Of a stretch of 64,000 bases of DNA, positions 10,590-22,569 are shown one piece after another. Positions within the stretch are counted from its first letter, which is position 1, and the number at the start of each line of letters is the position of its first letter. Location of the stretch: the NCBI GenBank assembly GCA_963169105.1, contig OY720632.1, positions 52,919,136-52,983,135 on the forward strand. The letters run 5' to 3'. The DNA comes from Ceriagrion tenellum. Its lineage: Eukaryota > Arthropoda > Insecta > Odonata > Coenagrionidae. The notes beneath the pieces are model-generated. The model ran no database searches. It was given only the letters and a program-made list of their open reading frames with translations, and was not told the DNA's origin. The position numbers were made by a program, and so were the translations under genes.

Positions 10590-11750
10590 TGCATAAGAAG
10601 TTATTTCTCGATTATTTACGGAAACTATTCTTTAGGTATGAATTTATGGGTCTCAAAGTCGCTCATTCAAAAGTCAGTCAACAAACATTGTTATTCCATA
10701 AAAAACTATTGGAATTCCTTCGGGAGAACGAATACGAAGAGAAAATTATACGTTGACGTTAGGACATGAACTTCAAACTAGAATGGCTCCTAATATTCAT
10801 AATCATTAAATTTTTCATTGAAACTTTTTTCCACGAGATCCCATGCTTTCAAATATTTAGAATACTACAACTATTATTTGGTATCCATTTCTGCTCAGTC
10901 TCCACCAATCAGTTACGTAAAGATTGATGAATTCTGACTAAAGTTTAAACTTACATTTCTCAACTTAAAACTTGTTTACGTATTCATCAAAGGTTGATAG
11001 TTTTAGCGCTAATGGAACCCATACCACAGTAGTTAAGACCACAACTCACCGAGAAGAAACAACGGGTGTTCGGCTTAAAGCTGGAAGCAAGGATCGAGGA
11101 GGGAACTTTGGGGGGATCTTCCTTCTCTTTTGAACATATCTTAGGAGCACATCTTAAGTTCGGGCCAATTTAGAGCGAAGCTACTTGTAAGGATGTTTGG
11201 GAAGGCGGAGCTGTCTCCGGGCGTAACTTATAGCTTCCATGGGGAGACAAAGATGGAGAGAAATCTAAAGCAAACTTGCAGGCGCGATCATTGCCACGAA
11301 AGACCACTATATAGATAGTCTTAAAACAATAGTTCACTTGACACTGAATAAGGGGTCAGAAAATAATTGGTATTCAATGCTTTCGTAAGAATAACGTTTT
11401 GAATTGTCCGTATAAAACTTTCTGCTTAAATTAGAATTTGAATACATCATCATCTTTACCTACATATTACCTAAAAAGCCACTTCAAGGGTGTTTGGCAC
11501 CAATCATCAGTAGATTACACTCAATTTCATGTTTATTTGTACCGTTAAAATTTTTTATGTGGTAATTTGGCGTCCACTTAGACTAAAATTGAGAACACGA
11601 CTGACGAAATATTTTAATGAAAACATCAGATTTGTAGTGTTTCTTCCGATGAGTTGATTACCAAATTTTAGGATAATGGGGACAAAAATGGAGCCATTAA
11701 TTAGGACTCCACGAGTCCAGATTGAGTTTTCTTTTTCTTTCGGCGCATTG
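10590..11750. other. Intergenic or intronic tract
   Basis: AT-rich, with no exon that I can support. If the exon at 10507-10584 is real, this is intron. The long minus-strand frame 11555-12022 overlaps the following island and is composition-driven at its Pro-rich end. Confidence 0.4.
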
Positions 11751-11754
11751 GATT

Positions 11755-12005
11755 GAGAGAACAAACGTGTCCGCAGGGAGGAGTCGAGAGGCGGGAGAGA
11801 GGTCCCGGGGAAGACAGAGTTGTCCATTGTTCTCGCGCGACCGACCAGGTAGGCCCCGAGAGCGGCGACCAAGGGTAGGAGGAGGACGGTAGGAACGGTG
11901 GTGCTGAAAACCTTTTTTTCCTTCCCAATCCGAGGGATGTTTATGAGGGGCGAGGGCGAAGGGAGGATGGTCAGGGTGGGTGGGGCGGGGAGGGGAGAAA
12001 GGCAG
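11755..12005. other. Purine-rich GC island
   Basis: G and A runs dominate the plus strand (GAGGCGGGAGAGAGG near 11788; GGTGGGTGGGGCGGGG near 11975), around a CpG-containing middle. Confidence 0.5.
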
Positions 12006-12009
12006 CCGA

Positions 12010-12699
12010 GGGTGGGCCCCAAGATGGTTCACAGTTCCAAACGGGACGTCTTCATTGCATCCGAGGTCAAGATGTTAACGGATCTCTGGAGAGTTTCGTG
12101 CTCCTGTTTTTTTGTCTCGAGTAACGCAGTCGTTACTTCCACCCACAACCACTTCAATGTTGACGAGTATTTCAGTGCGCCAAAAGTGGTTCATTGAGAC
12201 AAGGCATAACGGTAGATCACATTAATCTGCATGCAACGCAACTCATATTAGCACGAACGTAACAAGCTCAAGTAAACAGGTGCGCACTTACTTGGAGTCT
12301 GATCGGTAATACTTTATGTCCAGAGGATATATGGATAATAAATGCTAATTTTATGACTTTGTGGAGAAATGTCACCATCCAAAAAATGAGTAATTTTTAA
12401 TGCCCTCAGAAATCCAAAACATAATAGGTTTTCTTAATAAGACGTGAGCGCAAAACATTAGGCAGCGTTTATAAAAGAGATTGAGAATAGCATTGATCTC
12501 GCTGCTAGTTTTCATTTCTTTCCCGTTCGTTTACCATTCAGAAGTCCTAAAAGCGATTAGAGGAGGCGTTTTCCGGACGCTTTCCAAGCGTTAACAACGA
12601 TGACCTAATCACCAGTCTTTTCACCACATGAATTAATTACGGAGAAGCGCTTTTTAATAGACACTGAACGTATCTATTTCAATCCAGATATTAACGATC
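12010..12699. other. Intergenic tract
   Basis: No gene or repeat supported. Composition drifts from the preceding island to AT-rich and back towards the balanced block at 12.7 kb. Confidence 0.4.
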
Positions 12700-13150
12700 G
12701 CGTTCGGGAGGCCATATCTTTTACTCGGAGCCGATCCGAGCGATGGACATGATGCGTTATTTTATCGCTCGCTTTTTGCACCAGTGACAATCTCGCCCTA
12801 AATCGTAGCCGCTCAGTTTTTTGCCCCAAACCCTAATGGCCGAGCACTTCAATACACTCGGATAAACCCCGACCGCAAAGCAGGCTTCACTTTTTGTGTC
12901 GTAAATCGAGATCGGCGATGATTTATCGGCAGGTGAAATCTCCCCTCTCCGGCAGCGAGCAGAAGAGGAATATGCGTATCCCGATGACCTCACGCGTGAT
13001 TGAGGAGGGCGGACACCATCAGCGCTGAAAGGGACTGCGGTGAGGCCATAAAACCATCATGTTTCCCAACATAAAGCGCCCGGACACACATATGCGCCCG
13101 TTGCATCGGATGATATTTTGTGGAGGGAATTCCAGCGTATTTCAAGGAAA
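12700..13150. promoter_or_regulatory. Candidate cis-regulatory block
   Basis: Strand-balanced, CpG-containing DNA that differs from both the AT tracts and the skewed islands. It holds TGATTTAT at 12919-12926 (a PBC/Hox composite-type word) directly before a CAGGTG E-box, and posterior-Hox or Caudal-type CATAAA words at about 13047 and 13070. No frame is long enough to be an exon with confidence. I infer a developmental enhancer; conservation across related species would decide. Confidence 0.3.
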
Positions 13151-14945
13151 TAGAAATCTGATTGCTCCGCAGAGTCATGGTAGATCGGTTTGACAACCAA
13201 AAGGGTACAAAAATCGAGCATGTGAACGTCAATTTTTAAGCAAAGATGAACCCTTAATTCTTAAATAATTGCCATTGTTACAATCAATTAATGACAGTAT
13301 TGGACATGAGATGTGCACGATTGACTTTTCTCTAGGTAAAAGGATTTTACTTATCAATGACATCTTTTTCAACTCCTCGCGGTAAATCCTACATTGTACT
13401 TATCACCGTCCATCAATTTACTTAGCACTTATGATTTCAAAGAGAGGAATTCAAAATATATCACTTAAGTGAGTACATTTCAAGGATCACATATGACTTA
13501 ATATTTTTAAAAATCTCATTACTTTTAATATTCATCGTTGCATGGATTTTACTAAATCAAGTTTCAAGTGTTAATAGCGGATAACGCATTTAAAAAATTA
13601 TCGACTGACATTTTTTTATTAAAACAAGGTAGGAGTGTACATGAAATTTAATCTCCATACAGCCAAGGTAAAGCAGTGGTATTTGCTTCAAATTATCTTC
13701 TTGCCACAATATCATCCAAGAGCCAAGGTTAAGAATTATTCAGCCAGAGAAAATAGGAAATGAGAATTAGGGTTGGTGCTTGGTAGAAGGTTTAGAAAAT
13801 AAATCAAGTTTCCATTCCACGGCAAATATTCCGTAAATCCCACACAAGTAGTGGATGAGAAATAGTATTTTATTCGCTATCGCTATCTCATATTATTATT
13901 AATACAGAAATTTAAAGTTCCATCCCCGAGACTGCTACATGATTCTTAATTTTCCCAACGTTTCATTGAACCATTGCGACTAACTTATCACGCGATAATT
14001 TTTATCTCCTTTTAAAGAAAATCTTTATGAATTTCTCAGGCAGTATCAAATTATTTAAAACATAGTCTGGACTGCTAAACGACTTATTACGCGTGAATTA
14101 TTTCTTGAATATCCAAGTAATCCATTTTTAATAAGTGACATACACGAATCAATTGGTACAGGTGAATCAAGTTGATTGCTGCGGACCTTGCTGTATCATC
14201 TAAGAAGTTACTGAAAACGATACATACCGAAGTGAGAGGGAAAAAGTGATTCCAATTAATATAAATAATCTTAATTAATGCTTAATAAATGGCAAGTATA
14301 TAATAATATCATTGATATGAAAACTTTGTAATAACAACGGAGATATCCGAAATAAAGTTGAAATTTGTCGGGTAATTTCATCAATATTAAGGCAAGGATT
14401 TCCTTTAGAGCAGCTGTCTTCTGTTGCAGTAGTTATACGCGAAAAATTACTTGAGGTTAATAAAAACTCTTACGTATTTCCTAAAAATGGCTCTTTCACA
14501 TTACTTGTTTACTAAGTAAAATTGACTAAAATGATGATTATAACTTTTAGGAAACTTGGCAATCGAATTCTTATTCAATGAAAACACAATCCAGAGGTAA
14601 ACTGTACGAGACATTAAATAAAATAAGAGTACGGAGAAACAAAAGTTAAGACTTTGGCTCGACATATTCATGGCAATTTTCCTAAGCATCCACCTGAAAA
14701 ATAAGATTTTGTACGCATAATTTAAGTCGATGGAATGAATCAATACTAGAACCCTAGAGTGAATGTTTCTACAGAAAAAAATCTTTATCCTTCATTCAAG
14801 CCGATATTTAGGACTGTACCGATATATCATCCGCGTGATTTCCCTAAACGTTACGTGAGGTTTTTGAATTTTGAAAAAAAACCTCCTTCGTTTTAAATAA
14901 AATAACCTGCTTTGTGCTCATTCGTTTAAAATTCCCATAAATATT
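13151..14945. other. Long AT-rich tract
   Basis: The most AT-rich stretch of the left half. The frame at 14501-14743 (minus) is not recognisable. I see no transposon ends. Confidence 0.5.
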
Positions 14946-14949
14946 TCAC

Positions 14950-15150
14950 CTTGACGTGCCTCTGGAAGCTCTCGAGATAACCACTCGCAATGCTAACGGC
15001 GGACACCACCTCCTCAAATCCGCCTATTTGCATCCGCCTTGCGAAGACCTGCCCATTACACAGGCTCGTCCGAGCGTCAGAACGTTGGAAGCCGACTAAT
15101 AATTAGGCTAGAGACGTAAATCGCTCCTCAATTAAGCCTACCGCCTTCCC
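14950..15150. promoter_or_regulatory. Candidate cis-regulatory block with POU and homeodomain sites
   Basis: Contains a perfect POU octamer-type ATTTGCAT at 15026-15033 and the nearly palindromic homeodomain word CTAATAATTAG at 15096-15106, plus a CAATTAAG word near 15131, in balanced GC-moderate DNA. The function is inferred from motif density only. Confidence 0.3.
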
Positions 15151-15445
15151 TTCCTCTCTTCCGAGAAATTTCGACCCTTGCACACGTTTTTCTCCTCTCA
15201 CCCTTTTCCATCCGTCATGCCTTTCATTATTTCCCTAATTTATTTCCTTGGTCCGCGCCCAAAAAGAAAAAAATGCCTCACAAAAAATGGGAAACGAAAG
15301 AGGGAATGCGCCTTAACGCATCAGAGTAGCTGGGAGAGAATAGGGGAAGGAGGACAAATGCAAGATATGTAAGAAAGTATGTATGCTCATGAGTGAACGA
15401 GGGCCACTCCATATCCGATGCTGAGGATAAAAAGAAGCAAAACAC

Positions 15446-15870
15446 GACTAGATTGCATAGTTACATTTAATAATACCTGGGGGTATTTTTACAGGTGAAC
15501 CAAATGAAAAACAAAATAGTTTACATCACCTGCTCCAAATTTATATTTCAAACATCGGAGAGAAGCTACTTCGTTCAAGTCATGTTAACCATTGGAAATG
15601 TACTTGATTATGACTTACCTACTCTGAATGAGAAGATGACTATTAGAAAATAAGGATAGCTCCACATTCTAAACTGATACCGAAATAAAACTTAAACAAG
15701 ACTAGATTACGGAAATTACTTAGATAATGCAAGGGGTATTATTTCGGGAAAACGAAAATTGATTCCATAGGCTGATTTACATTTATACACCGAAGGAAAG
15801 AAATTTCGTTCAAGCCAACAAACCCATTGGAAATGTACTTGATAAGGGGTTACCTGCGAAAGCTCAGGGA
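15446..15870 (+). repeat. Diverged tandem duplication of about 240 bp
   Basis: The segment starting at about 15446 (GACTAGATTGCATAG, then a GGGGGTATTTTT run) recurs from about 15699 (GACTAGATTACGGAA, then GGGGTATTATTT). Further along, TTCGTTCAAGTC and CCATTGGAAATGTACTTGAT at 15570-15610 are matched at 15805-15842. Spacing between equivalent words shrinks from about 253 to 235 bp, so small deletions have accumulated. The copies match in blocks only, implying an old duplication. No coding content. Confidence 0.7.
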
Positions 15871-16029
15871 TCGAATCTTTGGATGGCATGCAGGTTGTCA
15901 CTCCTTTTAAAAAAGACTTCTGCATTGCCCTTCACTTGTCGAGAACCACAACAGTTTAAGGAAAGAAGGAGGCAGAAAAGTGAAGCTGGCATTTCATGTT
16001 GAGGGAAAACCTCACTCTTCTAAATCAAG

Positions 16030-16620
16030 CAATGTAAGGAAGAAGCAAAAGAAGAAGAGGAAGAGCTGGAGGCGAAGGAAAATAAAACAAAACTGCCGGC
16101 ATGAGATAAACGGCAGCATCGTAATTGCCGCCACCGAAGAGGGGCTTATTTCTCCCGGTCCTCTTATTCCTCACCCCTTCCGCCCCCCCTCTCGGAGAGT
16201 TACCCCCCGCCCAAAGACCTGCTCCTCCCACTTCCACATACTCTCCTTCTCTTCCTCCCGCCTTCGCTCACCCCGAAGCGACAGCAGAGTCATTAGGGGG
16301 TCCTCGTCATTAGTGCTGGTTCGGGGGAGGGGGGAGAGGGTGAGTTGGTTGTTCGAGGGGGGAGGGTTGAAAGGAGGGATGGGGGTGGTTGGTGAGCGGG
16401 AGCCGGGGGTGGTGAGAGCTAGAGGGCGGAGACGTGTCGTGGAGGGAGAGCGATCTCACATCCGACCGCCATCGCAAATGGCGCAGAGGAAGGCACAGGT
16501 GGCAGTTTGGAGGAAGAGAAGAAGGCAAATGTTACGAGGGCTCGAGATCAACCTCCGCGAGTCACTCCTCCTCTTCACCAACCCACTTCTTCCACCCACG
16601 CACCATTGATCGTCACGAAC
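16030..16620. other. GC-rich island with several strand switches
   Basis: Purine-rich (16030-16100), pyrimidine-rich (16180-16275), then strongly G-rich (16318-16540). GGGGGAGGGGGGAGAGGG at 16323 followed by further G runs could form a quadruplex. The 209-aa frame at 15980-16609 runs across these segments and is Arg/Ser/Pro-rich; I do not accept it as a gene. Confidence 0.55.
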
Positions 16621-16743
16621 GCAGGGCCATCATCAGGGGCGGTCACTCGTGAAGAGTCCCTTGAGTGGAGGTTGAAAGCCAGTCGCCAGGATCCACCAAG
16701 GATCGAAGGAGAAGATTTTTGTGATACTTTGAATAGGATTGTC

Positions 16744-16955
16744 GGCCCCGGTGGCGGCGGGGTTAAGTCCTCGCTTGCCAGTCCGAGGGTCGCGGGTTCG
16801 AGTCCCGCCTGGGGTTGTTTTTACCACTCAGGACATGGGTGTTGTTGTTCATCTATTGATAATTGTTAATCACCCGATGTAAAAGGCCTTCGTTGTGCTG
16901 TTTTCGGGAGTGGCCTTTGTTGTGCTGTTTTCGAGAGTGTGAGTATAAATAAAAT
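16744..16955 (+). mobile_element. tRNA-derived SINE
   Basis: The head has an A-box-like TGGCGGCGGGG (16752-16762) and a perfect B box GGTTCGAGTCC (16795-16805). The T arm folds perfectly (GCGGG, 7-base loop, CCCGC, 16792-16808). The anticodon arm does not: its best stem, CCTCG/CGAGG, leaves a 10-base loop containing TTGCCAG, close to a glycine tRNA. It is therefore tRNA-derived, not a working tRNA. An unrelated body follows, with a 27-bp tandem duplication and an A-rich TATAAATAAAA end. Transcription would be by RNA polymerase III from the internal boxes. I could not define target-site duplications. Confidence 0.75.
16885..16938 (+). repeat. 27-bp tandem duplication inside the SINE
   Basis: Two adjacent 27-base units (16885-16911 and 16912-16938) differ at two positions. 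Each begins GGCCTT or GGCCTTT, followed by GTTGTGCTGTTTTCG. They lie just before the A-rich end. Confidence 0.9.
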
Positions 16956-18430
16956 TACTCAATTATCAAAGGTTAGAAGTTCGACATAGTGGAAATTCAT
17001 CACAAAATGAAAGAAAGCAATTTGTGCATCCACTCAATTAATTTGATCAACCACATTATCAACGCATCATTTCGAAGACAACAGGGTTGTCATGTAAATG
17101 ACGCACATGCGTTGACACTACGATTAACCATATAAATTCTTTGGAATTCCAGAGCACTGTCTTTTATTCTAGGATTACTTTCAAGCCAATAGGCAAGAAT
17201 GAAATGTATACCAGTTACAATGAAAATCTTACGATGAAAAAAGTTACATTCACTCGTACGGTTACTTTGGTGTTATTAGTACCTATTGCGTAGCATTAAT
17301 TCTGCGAGCTAGGAGTGAAGAGAAAATTAAATGAATCAAAAACCTATAACAACCTGGAACAAGTCATCAATGTCTCCCACAACTAACAAGGCACACTCCT
17401 TTATCGGTATGCATCAAATGTTTTTAAAGATAAAGTTTTCAAAGATTTGCAACGATTGTCACTTGCATGAAAATAGGAGACTGATTTTTTTAGGCTTTTT
17501 CAATATAGGAAAGTTTATTCAATCCGTCTCACCCAAAAGAGGTCCAAAATAATTGACGATGCAGCTTTACTCATGAACCAGAACGTTGATTCGTAGAATA
17601 AATGAAACGGGGTCGTCAGTGGTCACCTTTGGAGCTGTCAGCAGCTAGCTTGGAGTAGTATATGCTCCCTATCAGATTCGTTTTTTTCGCCAGGATCGCT
17701 GTGTTTGAACCGGATCACAGTAGACGGGATGATTTCACTTAACAAAGATACCTTATTTACCATATCAAATTACCATATAAAAACCGAGGGCGTAAAATTT
17801 CTCATCATATCCAGAGCAGAGTTAAGTCCGAATAAAGTCCATCCCCAGCATCATCTTTCGTCGCTTCGTCTCAGGCTCACAGCTTCATTTCTTTCTTTCT
17901 CTCAAGTAACTTCGATCGCAGTCTTTTTATTCTTTCCCGGGTCTCTAAAGAGGCGTAGAGAAGGAGGGAGAAAAAGAGAATTTATCGGGTTGAGTGAGAG
18001 ACCGGTTCGGATGCGTGGGGTCTGGCAGGCAAGCATTCAAATGTCCACGCTTAGGAAGACACTTACGAGTAGTGTATGTTACGTCCATGTCCATTTAACA
18101 TGCCCTCCATCCAAAACCAAGTAATGTACTATGACAAAATTTGAATTTTTTTAATCAATAAAAACGCGGCGCATTCGGCAGGAAAACGTAACGAGGTTGA
18201 AATAAGGCTAATATGATTAAAATAATTATGTTTCCAATGAGTTTTCCACACATTGAGTCATCTAAACAGGTTTCTAAGCTATTTAAGCGCCAATTTCAAA
18301 TGGCTAACAAAATACGACTCGCAATAGGCTATAATTAGTGTTTTCCTCACGGTATGGGGGAGTAATTGTTCACCAACCATTCATATTGAACTAAAAGTTG
18401 ACATGTCTTCGATGCATTATGACTAAGAAT
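16956..18430. other. Intergenic tract
   Basis: No supported gene. A pyrimidine-rich run ending in CAAG near 17900 could pass for a splice acceptor, but no exon follows that I can defend. The frame at 17705-18124 is unrecognised. Confidence 0.4.
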
Positions 18431-18433
18431 TAA

Positions 18434-18473
18434 TGCGTTGACGTATCCTTGGACACAGTGATACGTCAACGCA
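18434..18473. repeat. Perfect 14-bp inverted repeat
   Basis: TGCGTTGACGTATC (18434-18447) and its exact complement (18460-18473) are separated by 12 bases. The arms contain a TGACGT half-site of the CRE type. It could be a paired binding site, a stem-loop in RNA, or the remains of a small hairpin element. Confidence 0.85.
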
Positions 18474-18479
18474 GTGGAT

Positions 18480-19885
18480 AAAAATTTATCATAGGAGTTA
18501 GAAAAAAATTTCATACATTTTTTATATTGCCTATTTCACTGGCGTTTCACATTTTCGAACAATCTATTGTGGGACATAGGTTTAACCTTGAAATATGTTT
18601 AACGCCACTGATGGCGGCGAACGGCAGTAAAATATCCGGCAAACGATGATTCTAGTTCAACCATGGCATGTAGACAAAAAAGACTCTGGACAAAGGGGTG
18701 ATTCATCCCCATACCTCATTACTTTGTATTATATATATGTCATTCAGCTTTCACTTTATTCCAACAGAGTCGTTATTCACCTGGTATTATAATTACGCCA
18801 TATAAATTAATTACTGGAATCAGCCTGGCAGAAAAGTGATACAGAGATGAATATTTTTCGGAGTAAAATTTCTAAATAAGGGGATATTGTTGAATGAAAC
18901 GCTATTAGTTCCATCACACATACAATTCAGCAACAATTTTGTTTTGTTTAGATTATTATTAGCTCAACGTAGACTATCTCAAAGGTGAGTGAAATAACAG
19001 GAAGTGCTTGAGATATATTTTTGAATTCGTAAATGAACCTCGGGAATTTTTTCCCATCAGCAAGCCCGGAGCGGCGACAACTCTCACTGGTAAGTGTATT
19101 CATTAAAAATTGAGAAATAAGGATATTGGGAGCCATAATTTTTAATAAAAGCAATATAATTGCAAAGAATAGAGTTAGCCATTTTTGTATATGATGATCA
19201 ATTACCATAGACTCAATTCTACGTAATGAGATGGAATAACATCATCTATTCTAGTGTGAAGCACAATGTAGTCGTGAATAGCGCCCAGTTGGCAAAGATT
19301 TATTTGCAAGAGATGAAAAGAGTAGGTACATATCCACAAAAGCTATCAGTTCTCATATACATGCATATGAGAATCTGTTAACCATCAACGTAAGGTTAAG
19401 ATCTATAACAAAAAACGCCGAGAGAGCAATAACATTAGACGACAGACCCTTTAATGAAGTTCATATTAATAAATTTTAATACATAATTCAAAACGGGGAT
19501 AAAGAACCCGTAGACATTAAACTTATCAATATTGACCGGTGACCAAAATAAATTTTTCCGGATATACTTTTTAAAAAAACGCTACCCAGGGCGTGAATTT
19601 CAGAATGATGACTGGTAAATGTTTACCTTGCCACTGTTTCGTTCTCAAAGACTGAACGTTAAAAAAAAATAATAGGGCCTTCCTTGAAATCTGATTCCCA
19701 AGCATACAAAAAACAGCATTCAATTTGGACACTCGTATGCTAATTCCCGGGGTTAACGTACCCGGTATAGCCTTAAATGTGGGAATAGGTTTCGTATCGC
19801 GGCAATAATAGAAAAAACAAGCTGACCAATCATCCCTGAAAGCGTTTAGTGAAGAATAGAAACTCCTGAAATACACAAACAGGTT
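18480..19885. other. AT-rich intergenic tract
   Basis: No gene seen. A short palindromic pair, TCTCATAT and ATATGAGA spaced by six bases, lies near 19352. Confidence 0.45.
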
Positions 19886-19889
19886 TTTT

Positions 19890-20480
19890 GGATGGAGCGG
19901 GGGGAATTGGGAGGAGGGAAAGGGGTTACCGTACTTTATTTAATTCGTCAAACGCTTCGCGCATCAAGGCCTCTTGACCGAACCCGTACCTAACGCAGTG
20001 AAGACGGGCGAATGCGGCATCTCCCGATCTCTCCTCCTCCTCCCCATCTTGCGTCGAAGGCGTTCCTCAAAACATCGATGCGGAGCGATGGCCCCGGGCC
20101 CAAAAGCCCCTATTGGATCCCTAGGGAGAGGGGCGGGCGCAGGTGGGGAGAGGGGTAAGAGGTGGGGGACCTGGATGGGGATGGGGGAGAGCCTGGGGAG
20201 GGACCTTAAGAATACGCCTTTCAACCCCCTCCCCTCCCAACTCCTCCCCCCTCACCCACCGCTTTTGTCTTCAGCCCACCCACCTCAACTCTCTCCTTAG
20301 CTCCCCCCCTCTACTCTTCCTCCCCGCAACTCCCCCCTCCTACCTCCCTCTCACCTAAGGTTACCTCCAAAACCGCCTCGCAGCACCGCCGCACGAATTC
20401 CAGGGAGAGTGGGGCCGAGGCACCCAAAACATCATCTTGCAGCCTACCCATTATGAACGCCACCTCCCTCCAAGAGCTGC
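19890..20480. other. GC-rich strand-asymmetric island, purine to pyrimidine
   Basis: G-rich at about 20110-20205 (GGGGATGGGGGAGAG near 20177), switching sharply at about 20220 to a pyrimidine-rich block up to 20360. Frames here are Pro/Ser or Gly-rich artefacts. The middle section near 20070 is CpG-rich and contains GGGCCC-type palindromes. Confidence 0.55.
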
Positions 20481-20499
20481 CTCCTCCCCCTAAATGCAA

Positions 20500-21990
20500 G
20501 GCAATGGCTAAGATAGCTTCCCTCGCTGGGTAACCCTCACGAGCAATTTCCGCTTTTTTAAGATCGTATCAATGTGCGTTGCCGTCACGCAGACGTACAA
20601 TTTTAATAGCCGATTATTCCCCCCTTGATATTTTGTTCTCAAACGGCTAAGGATGGAAAAAGTGCCGCCAATTGAAAAAGGCTGAAAAATGCGAAAACGT
20701 ATTGGTAGCGTTTCCTTTGTCAGGGTACATGAGACTATAGCGAGTACACAGCCCCATGAAGAGAGATTCATATACTCCAAGATTATAAGTATCTCACCAT
20801 TGCGTTTATTCCAAGACGAGAGGAGAACGGGGACATTTTCAGCAAGGAAAAAATTCTTTATACATAAATATCTCTCCGTCATAACTGATATAGAACAGGT
20901 GCCACTTTCTTGAATGAAAATTTTTCGATCAACGAAGTTTGCGAAAACAAAGACCACTGTTGAGTATAAAGTAGCTGATGAGAGGCTACACTACTCCAGT
21001 CTAATTCTAAAATGGTTCTTTTAAAAAACTACCGTAGGGTATACGCCTTTCGTTTTTATTTACCGGGAAATATCTTTCGGATAGTCCAAATTATTGAGCG
21101 ATTTTCACTACCTTCTCTCTCTCTCTCTAAGTACACTAAAATAGTTTTCACGCGTACTTCAGAAGGCACTGAATTGTTAAGCCTTAGATTGTTTGACTGG
21201 ATTGTTAAGTCTTAGATTAATTATAGACACATAGGCGAAAACGGTTATGCCCTTAAATAGGATACTTCATTAATAAATAAGTAAAAAAAATAGAGAATAA
21301 TCATTGCTCTTTTGCCCTTTACCTATTTGTGAATTTGAAAATGTAGGCTATTCATCGAAATCAACCGCATCACATACATAGTGAACAATTGGAGACATGG
21401 TGATTCGACTTCATATTTCAAATTAGCTATTTCTATTTTACAGCACATGGCTATGCGGAAAATTGGCATACATTTTTATCAAGCTAAGAATCTCCAGCTT
21501 CAAGATGAAAAATCTCTGGCATAAGTTATAGAAAACATCAAAAAACCAAGTAACACGAAATATGCATAGTCTTTTTAACGGTATTATGCGATATTCGATT
21601 ACAAATGACAAAAAAACGTCAAGATATTTTAAAAAATCTTAAGTTTTTCCAATACATAACACCACGAAAGAACACGCACATCATTTCTACTCGCAAGTTA
21701 TTCCACAATAGAAGATATCTTCCCGGAAAGTCTAAGCTGTGAAGAAAAATTGTCGCCCAAACCGCTTTGAGAAAAGAGTCACCTGAATTGACATATGCGA
21801 GCAATTAACAGCCACCGATTAGGTTCGTGCACATGTGCGATTTCCTTAGCATTCCACAAGCCATGGTTGCTGCCTGTGCAAACACTTAAGTGTCTTTCAA
21901 AATGCCTTGTTTGCTGAGTGGTTCCGGAGACAAAATATAGCCCAGAAGCCACGAAGTGCGTGGCGGAATCCGTATTTGGGTGGAATTTCT
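20500..21990. other. AT-rich intergenic tract with a small tandem repeat
   Basis: ATTGTTAAGCCTTAGATT at 21173-21190 recurs with one change at 21201-21218 (period 28). A CT run lies near 21114. The 149-aa minus-strand frame at 20508-20957 is not low-complexity but shows no motif or splice context that I recognise. Confidence 0.45.
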
Positions 21991-21999
21991 GGAAGGAGT

Positions 22000-22560
22000 A
22001 CGAGAGGGGTTTCGGGTGGTACGAAAGGGGACAGGCAGGACGAGGACTGAGGAAGTCTGGTAGATGGTATGTGTAAAGGGAGACGAGGAAAGGAAAGGCT
22101 GGCGGGAGGTAGGGAAGGCTCTGAGTAAATGGGGGAAGATGGGAATAGGTTACAGCGGATAAGAGAAATAGGGCCATTAAAGGTGAGCGCGTGATATTAG
22201 TACTGTTTTTCTAGGCGGGCGGGGACGAGGAATCCCGGAAGGAGGAGAATGGCAGTGGGGTGGGGTTGGTGGGCTAAGGGATGGGTGTGACGGGGGGTGC
22301 ATTGAGGAGGTTTGTGGGGGGGGTGGGGGGGGGGCAGGAACGGGGTGGGAGATGGAGCTGCGCCTGCCTGCACACCCGCGCGGTTACAATTATCGGAAGG
22401 CAAACACTGATATCGCGTGCAGTCAGTCCAAAAAGGGGTTCCACCGTGCGAGGCTGGGGCCATTCATCATGCGGGCCGAGAGAGAGAGGGCAAAAAATGA
22501 CGCAAATGGAAGGTTTTGAGGGGAGGCGGGAGGGTGAGGCGGGAGGAAAAATGTCCCTTC
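22000..22560. other. Long purine-rich island with a G-quadruplex-type run
   Basis: Nearly all G/A on the plus strand at 22000-22350. At 22316-22349 runs of 8, 10, 4 and 3 G are separated by short loops, a strong quadruplex pattern. A CpG-containing patch at 22370-22450 precedes another purine block. Confidence 0.6.
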
Positions 22561-22569
22561 ACTTTGACG

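Noticed and set aside
15980..16609. 209-aa plus-strand open frame
   Set aside because: Arg/Ser/Pro-rich, crosses strand-switch boundaries, and opens because purine/pyrimidine runs lack stop codons.
16626..16650. Possible second hammerhead (minus-strand CCTGATGATGGC)
   Set aside because: No GAAAC box or cleavage site follows at a suitable distance.
16744..16812. Functional tRNA gene
   Set aside because: The anticodon arm cannot form a 7-base loop and the acceptor stem relies on several G-U pairs; a body and A-rich tail follow, so it is a SINE head.
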